In this document: one piece after another, positions 61,033-64,000 of the stretch | Numbering within the stretch: position 1 is the stretch's first letter | Layout: every line of letters begins with the position of its first letter | Assembly (NCBI RefSeq): GCF_000474215.1 | Contig: NZ_BAUC01000022.1 | Location: 1 to 64,000 of the forward strand | Direction: 5' to 3' | Length of the DNA stretch: 64,000 nucleotides | Origin: Edwardsiella hoshinae NBRC 105699 = ATCC 33379 | GTDB taxonomy: Bacteria; Pseudomonadota; Gammaproteobacteria; Enterobacterales; Enterobacteriaceae | Translations under genes and position numbers: made by a program | The notes under the pieces: generated by a model | Told to the model about the DNA's origin: nothing | The model's database searches: none | What the model saw: the letters and a program-made list of their open reading frames with translations, nothing else

Positions 61033-62424
61033 ATGAGTTCAGATCATCAGGTGCTTTACAGCCAGATCCCCGCGATCGATACCCTGTTGCGAACGCCGCC
61101 CTGCGTCGCCTTACAGGCCCAGTACGGCAGCCAACTCGTGACCCAAACCCTGCGGGCGCTGCAACAGCAGGCCCGCGACGCCATTCACCGCTGCCAGGCT
61201 CTGCCTGACTGGAGCACGGACTGGGCGCAAGCCTGTGCCGCGCAGATCGCCGCCACCCTCTCTCCCGCCCTACGCCGGGTCTTCAATCTAACCGGAACGG
61301 TACTGCACACTAACCTAGGACGGGCATTACTGGCCGAACAGGCCATCGCCGCCGCCAGCCAAGCCATGGCGGCGTCGGTCACCCTCGAATACGACTTGGA
61401 TGACGCCGGGCGTGGCCATCGCGATCGCGCCATCGCCGAGCGGCTGTGCGCCCTGACCGGTGCCGAAGATGCCTGCCTAGTCAACAATAACGCCGCGGCG
61501 GTATTGCTGATGCTCGCCGCCCTGGCGCCGGGACGCGAAGTGATCGTCTCACGCGGTGAACTGGTGGAGATCGGCGGGGCTTTCCGCATCCCTGACGTGA
61601 TGATCCAAGCCGGTTGCCGCCTGCACGAGGTGGGCACCACCAACCGTACCCACCTGCACGACTACCGCCAGGCCATCAATGAACAGAGCGCGCTGTTGAT
61701 GAAGGTGCATACCAGTAACTACGCCATCCACGGCTTCACCGCCGCCGTCGGCGAGGCCGAGCTGGTCGAGCTGGGCCGCGAACACCGCCTACCGGTGATC
61801 AGCGATCTCGGTAGCGGTTCATTGCTGGACATGACCCGTTATGGGCTACCGGCCGAGCCGATGCCGCAGCGCTTGCTGGCCGACGGCGTCGATCTGGTCA
61901 GCTTCTCCGGCGACAAACTGCTGGGCGGGCCGCAGGCCGGGATCATCGTCGGTCGGCGCGATCTGATCCGCCGCCTGCAACGCCACCCGCTCAAACGCGC
62001 CCTACGCTGTGGCAAGATGACCCTGGCGGCGCTGGACGCCACCCTGCAACTCTATCAACAGCCGGAAAAACTGCGCCAGGCGCTGCCCACCTTGCGTCAC
62101 CTGACGCGCGAGGCCAGTGAGATCGCCGCCTGCGGCGAGCGCCTACTCGGCGGCCTTCGTCCCCACTACCAGGCGACTTTCGACCTGGCGTTGGAGCCAT
62201 GCCTCTCGCAGATCGGCAGCGGCTCGCTGCCAGTAGACCGCCTGCCTAGCCACGCCATCACCCTCACGCCGCGTGATGGACGCGGCGCTACCCTGGCGGC
62301 GCTGGCCGAACGCTGGCGCGCCCTGCCCTGCCCGGTGATCGGTCGCATCCAAGAAGGTAAACTCTGGCTCGATCTGCGTTGCCTGGACGATGAACAGGCG
62401 TTATTAGAGGAACTGTGCCCATGA
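61033..62424 (+). CDS. selA: selenocysteine synthase SelA
   Basis: The 463-residue PLP enzyme has the lysine motif [14 protein letters not shown] (Lys295) and the fold-type I core ([13 protein letters not shown]). It converts Ser-tRNA(Sec) to Sec-tRNA(Sec) using selenophosphate. The length equals E. coli SelA. Its stop overlaps the selB start as ATGA. Confidence 0.96.
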   Translation: MSSDHQVLYSQIPAIDTLLRTPPCVALQAQYGSQLVTQTLRALQQQARDAIHRCQALPDWSTDWAQACAAQIAATLSPALRRVFNLTGTVLHTNLGRALLAEQAIAAASQAMAASVTLEYDLDDAGRGHRDRAIAERLCALTGAEDACLVNNNAAAVLLMLAALAPGREVIVSRGELVEIGGAFRIPDVMIQAGCRLHEVGTTNRTHLHDYRQAINEQSALLMKVHTSNYAIHGFTAAVGEAELVELGREHRLPVISDLGSGSLLDMTRYGLPAEPMPQRLLADGVDLVSFSGDKLLGGPQAGIIVGRRDLIRRLQRHPLKRALRCGKMTLAALDATLQLYQQPEKLRQALPTLRHLTREASEIAACGERLLGGLRPHYQATFDLALEPCLSQIGSGSLPVDRLPSHAITLTPRDGRGATLAALAERWRALPCPVIGRIQEGKLWLDLRCLDDEQALLEELCP

Positions 62425-64000
62425 TCATCGCTACTGCCGGACACGTCGATCACGGCAAAACCACCCTACTGCGCGCCCTGACCGGGGTTGATACCGACCG
62501 CCTGCCGGAAGAGAAGCGGCGTGGCATGACCATCGATCTCGGCTACGCCTATCTCCCCTTGGCGGATGGACGGGTAGTCGGCTTTATCGATGTGCCCGGA
62601 CACGAGAAGTTTCTCGCCAACATGCTGGCCGGGATCGGCGGCATCCCGCATGCCCTGCTGGTGGTCGCCTGCGATGATGGGGTGATGGCGCAGACGCGCG
62701 AACATCTGTTGCTGCTGCGTCTGGCGGGGCGTCCGGCACTGACCGTGGCGCTGACCAAGGCGACGCGGGCGGATGAGGCGCAGCGAGCACGCGTACGCGC
62801 CCAGGTGCAGACCCTGCTGGCCGAGCAGGGCTGGCCCGACGCACCGCTGTTCGAAACCGATGCCCTCAGCGGCCAGGGCATCGATGCCCTACGTCAACAT
62901 CTGCTTAGCCAGAGTGCGGCCCCGGCCCGGGTCGATCGCCGCTTCCGCTTAGCCATCGACCGCGCCTTCAGCGTCAAGGGCAGCGGGCTGGTGGTGACCG
63001 GTACCGCCTTGGCAGGCCGGGTGCGTGTCGGCGATACCTTATGGCTAACCGGTTGCGATAAGCCGGTGCGGGTACGCACCCTGCATGCGCAAAACCGCGA
63101 CGCGAGCGAGGCCGAGGCAGGCCAACGCGTGGCACTGAACCTCAGCGGCGACGTCGAGAAGGCGCAGATCCAACGCGGCGACTGGCTCTTAGCTCAACGT
63201 CCCGCCGTTCCACCGACGCAACGGGTTCTGGTGGCGCTGGATGGCGTCGCCCCGTTGCAACACTGGCAGCCGCTGCATCTGCATCATGCCGCCCGCCATA
63301 TTACCGGGCGTCTCTCGCTGCTGGAGACCCACTCCACCGCCCAGGGGGAAGCACTGGCCGAGCTGATCCTCGATCACCCCCTCTGGCTGGCGGAGGGCGA
63401 CACCCTGATCCTGCGCGACATCGCGGCGCGCCATACCCTGGGCGCGGCGCGGGTGTTACAACTCACCGTCCCGCGCCGAGGCAAACGCCAACCCGTGTTC
63501 CTCGACACGCTACGCCGCCTGGCGCAAGCGGATGACGACGCCACGGTTCTGGCGCTACGCTTGCCCGACGCGACGCTGAGTGTCGCCGAGCTGGGGTGGG
63601 CGCGTCAACTGAGCGACAGCGCCTGTCAGGCGCTGCTGGCGCGCGACGATCTGCTGTTGGTCGGCGATCATCTGCTCAGCCGGACGACGGCAGAGCAGCT
63701 GCGCCAACGCCTACTGGAGACGTTGGCAGACTACCATCAACAGCACGGCGATCAGCTCGGTGTCGGGCGCGCTCGCCTGCGACGCATGGCGCTGCCGACC
63801 GAGCCGGAAGGCCTGGTGTTCCATCTCCTCGGCGAGTTGCTGGCCGAAGGGGCGCTGTGCAACAGCCGAGGATGGTTACATCTGCCGCAGCACAACATCG
63901 CCATGACGCCGCAGCAACTCGCCCTGTGGCAACGCGCCGCGCCGTTGTTTGCCGACGAGCCGTGGTGGGTGCGCGATCTGGCGACCACGCTCGGCGTCGA
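62421..64000 (+). CDS. selB: selenocysteine-specific elongation factor SelB (partial, runs off the window)
   Basis: The frame starts at ATG 62421 inside the selA stop and is open to the window end, about 526 codons of an expected 610-615. The GTPase domain shows P-loop GHVDHGKTT, switch [10 protein letters not shown] and the G4-like LTKATRADE, followed by EF-Tu-like domains and the start of the C-terminal winged helices that bind the SECIS hairpin. It delivers Sec-tRNA to UGA codons. Presence of selAB implies selenoproteins such as formate dehydrogenases. Confidence 0.96.
   Translation, partial: MIIATAGHVDHGKTTLLRALTGVDTDRLPEEKRRGMTIDLGYAYLPLADGRVVGFIDVPGHEKFLANMLAGIGGIPHALLVVACDDGVMAQTREHLLLLRLAGRPALTVALTKATRADEAQRARVRAQVQTLLAEQGWPDAPLFETDALSGQGIDALRQHLLSQSAAPARVDRRFRLAIDRAFSVKGSGLVVTGTALAGRVRVGDTLWLTGCDKPVRVRTLHAQNRDASEAEAGQRVALNLSGDVEKAQIQRGDWLLAQRPAVPPTQRVLVALDGVAPLQHWQPLHLHHAARHITGRLSLLETHSTAQGEALAELILDHPLWLAEGDTLILRDIAARHTLGAARVLQLTVPRRGKRQPVFLDTLRRLAQADDDATVLALRLPDATLSVAELGWARQLSDSACQALLARDDLLLVGDHLLSRTTAEQLRQRLLETLADYHQQHGDQLGVGRARLRRMALPTEPEGLVFHLLGELLAEGALCNSRGWLHLPQHNIAMTPQQLALWQRAAPLFADEPWWVRDLATTLGV

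Overview
The window is chromosomal DNA of a gamma-proteobacterium of the order Enterobacterales. It is GC-rich, and most housekeeping genes (potE, ypdAB, ldtB, ampH, lptFG, pepA-holC-valS, rraB-argI, glpABC/glpTQ, yibF-selAB) are close in sequence and length to their E. coli counterparts. The gene content and base composition would fit Edwardsiella or a near relative; that genus assignment is an inference from memory, not a search result.

Layout. 0.1-6.3 kb: the putrescine/ornithine antiporter PotE, a DhuI-like sugar isomerase of the RpiB/LacAB fold, and the pyruvate-sensing pair YpdA/YpdB next to its expected target yhjX, with three 21-bp-phased YpdB-type sites between them. 6.4-10.6 kb: a four-gene ABC sugar operon ending in a GH4 glycosidase, with a terminator-like hairpin in its leader. 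10.9-14.0 kb: a hypothetical protein, a periplasmic 2H-phosphoesterase-like protein, an anion:cation symporter-type MFS carrier and the C-terminal stub of an IclR regulator. 14.1-17.4 kb: a LacI regulator divergent from a UlaCBA-like PTS, with twin operators between them.

17.4-36.2 kb is accessory DNA at two insertion points, separated by what looks like a native PhoX-type phosphatase. Block 1 (17.4-21.2 kb) holds an AbiEi/AbiEii toxin-antitoxin operon and a frameshifted membrane protein. It is bracketed by an 82/83-bp duplication of the PTS EIIC tail plus its terminator. Block 2 (23.6-36.2 kb) abuts tRNA-Leu(CAA) (leuX). It carries a Fic AMP-transferase with three 70-bp promoter repeats, a complete type I restriction-modification system, a convergent Beta-family/sce7726-family pair, and remnants of IS3- and IS21-type elements. 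A decayed anaerobic sulfatase-maturase fragment marks its left edge. This is a defence-rich island; no integrase survives in it.

36.2-64 kb is conserved backbone: leuX, LdtB, AmpH, LptG/LptF, PepA, HolC, ValS, a two-gene ABC importer lacking a binding protein, YjgM, RraB, ArgR-controlled ornithine carbamoyltransferase, TabA, the glp regulon (anaerobic G3P dehydrogenase GlpABC divergent from GlpT/GlpQ), a YibF-type GST, SelA and the start of SelB, which runs off the window.

The candidates most worth a second look are the Beta/sce7726 convergent overlapping pair, the phased palindrome array in front of fic, the duplication bracketing the AbiE block, and the phased YpdB sites at yhjX.
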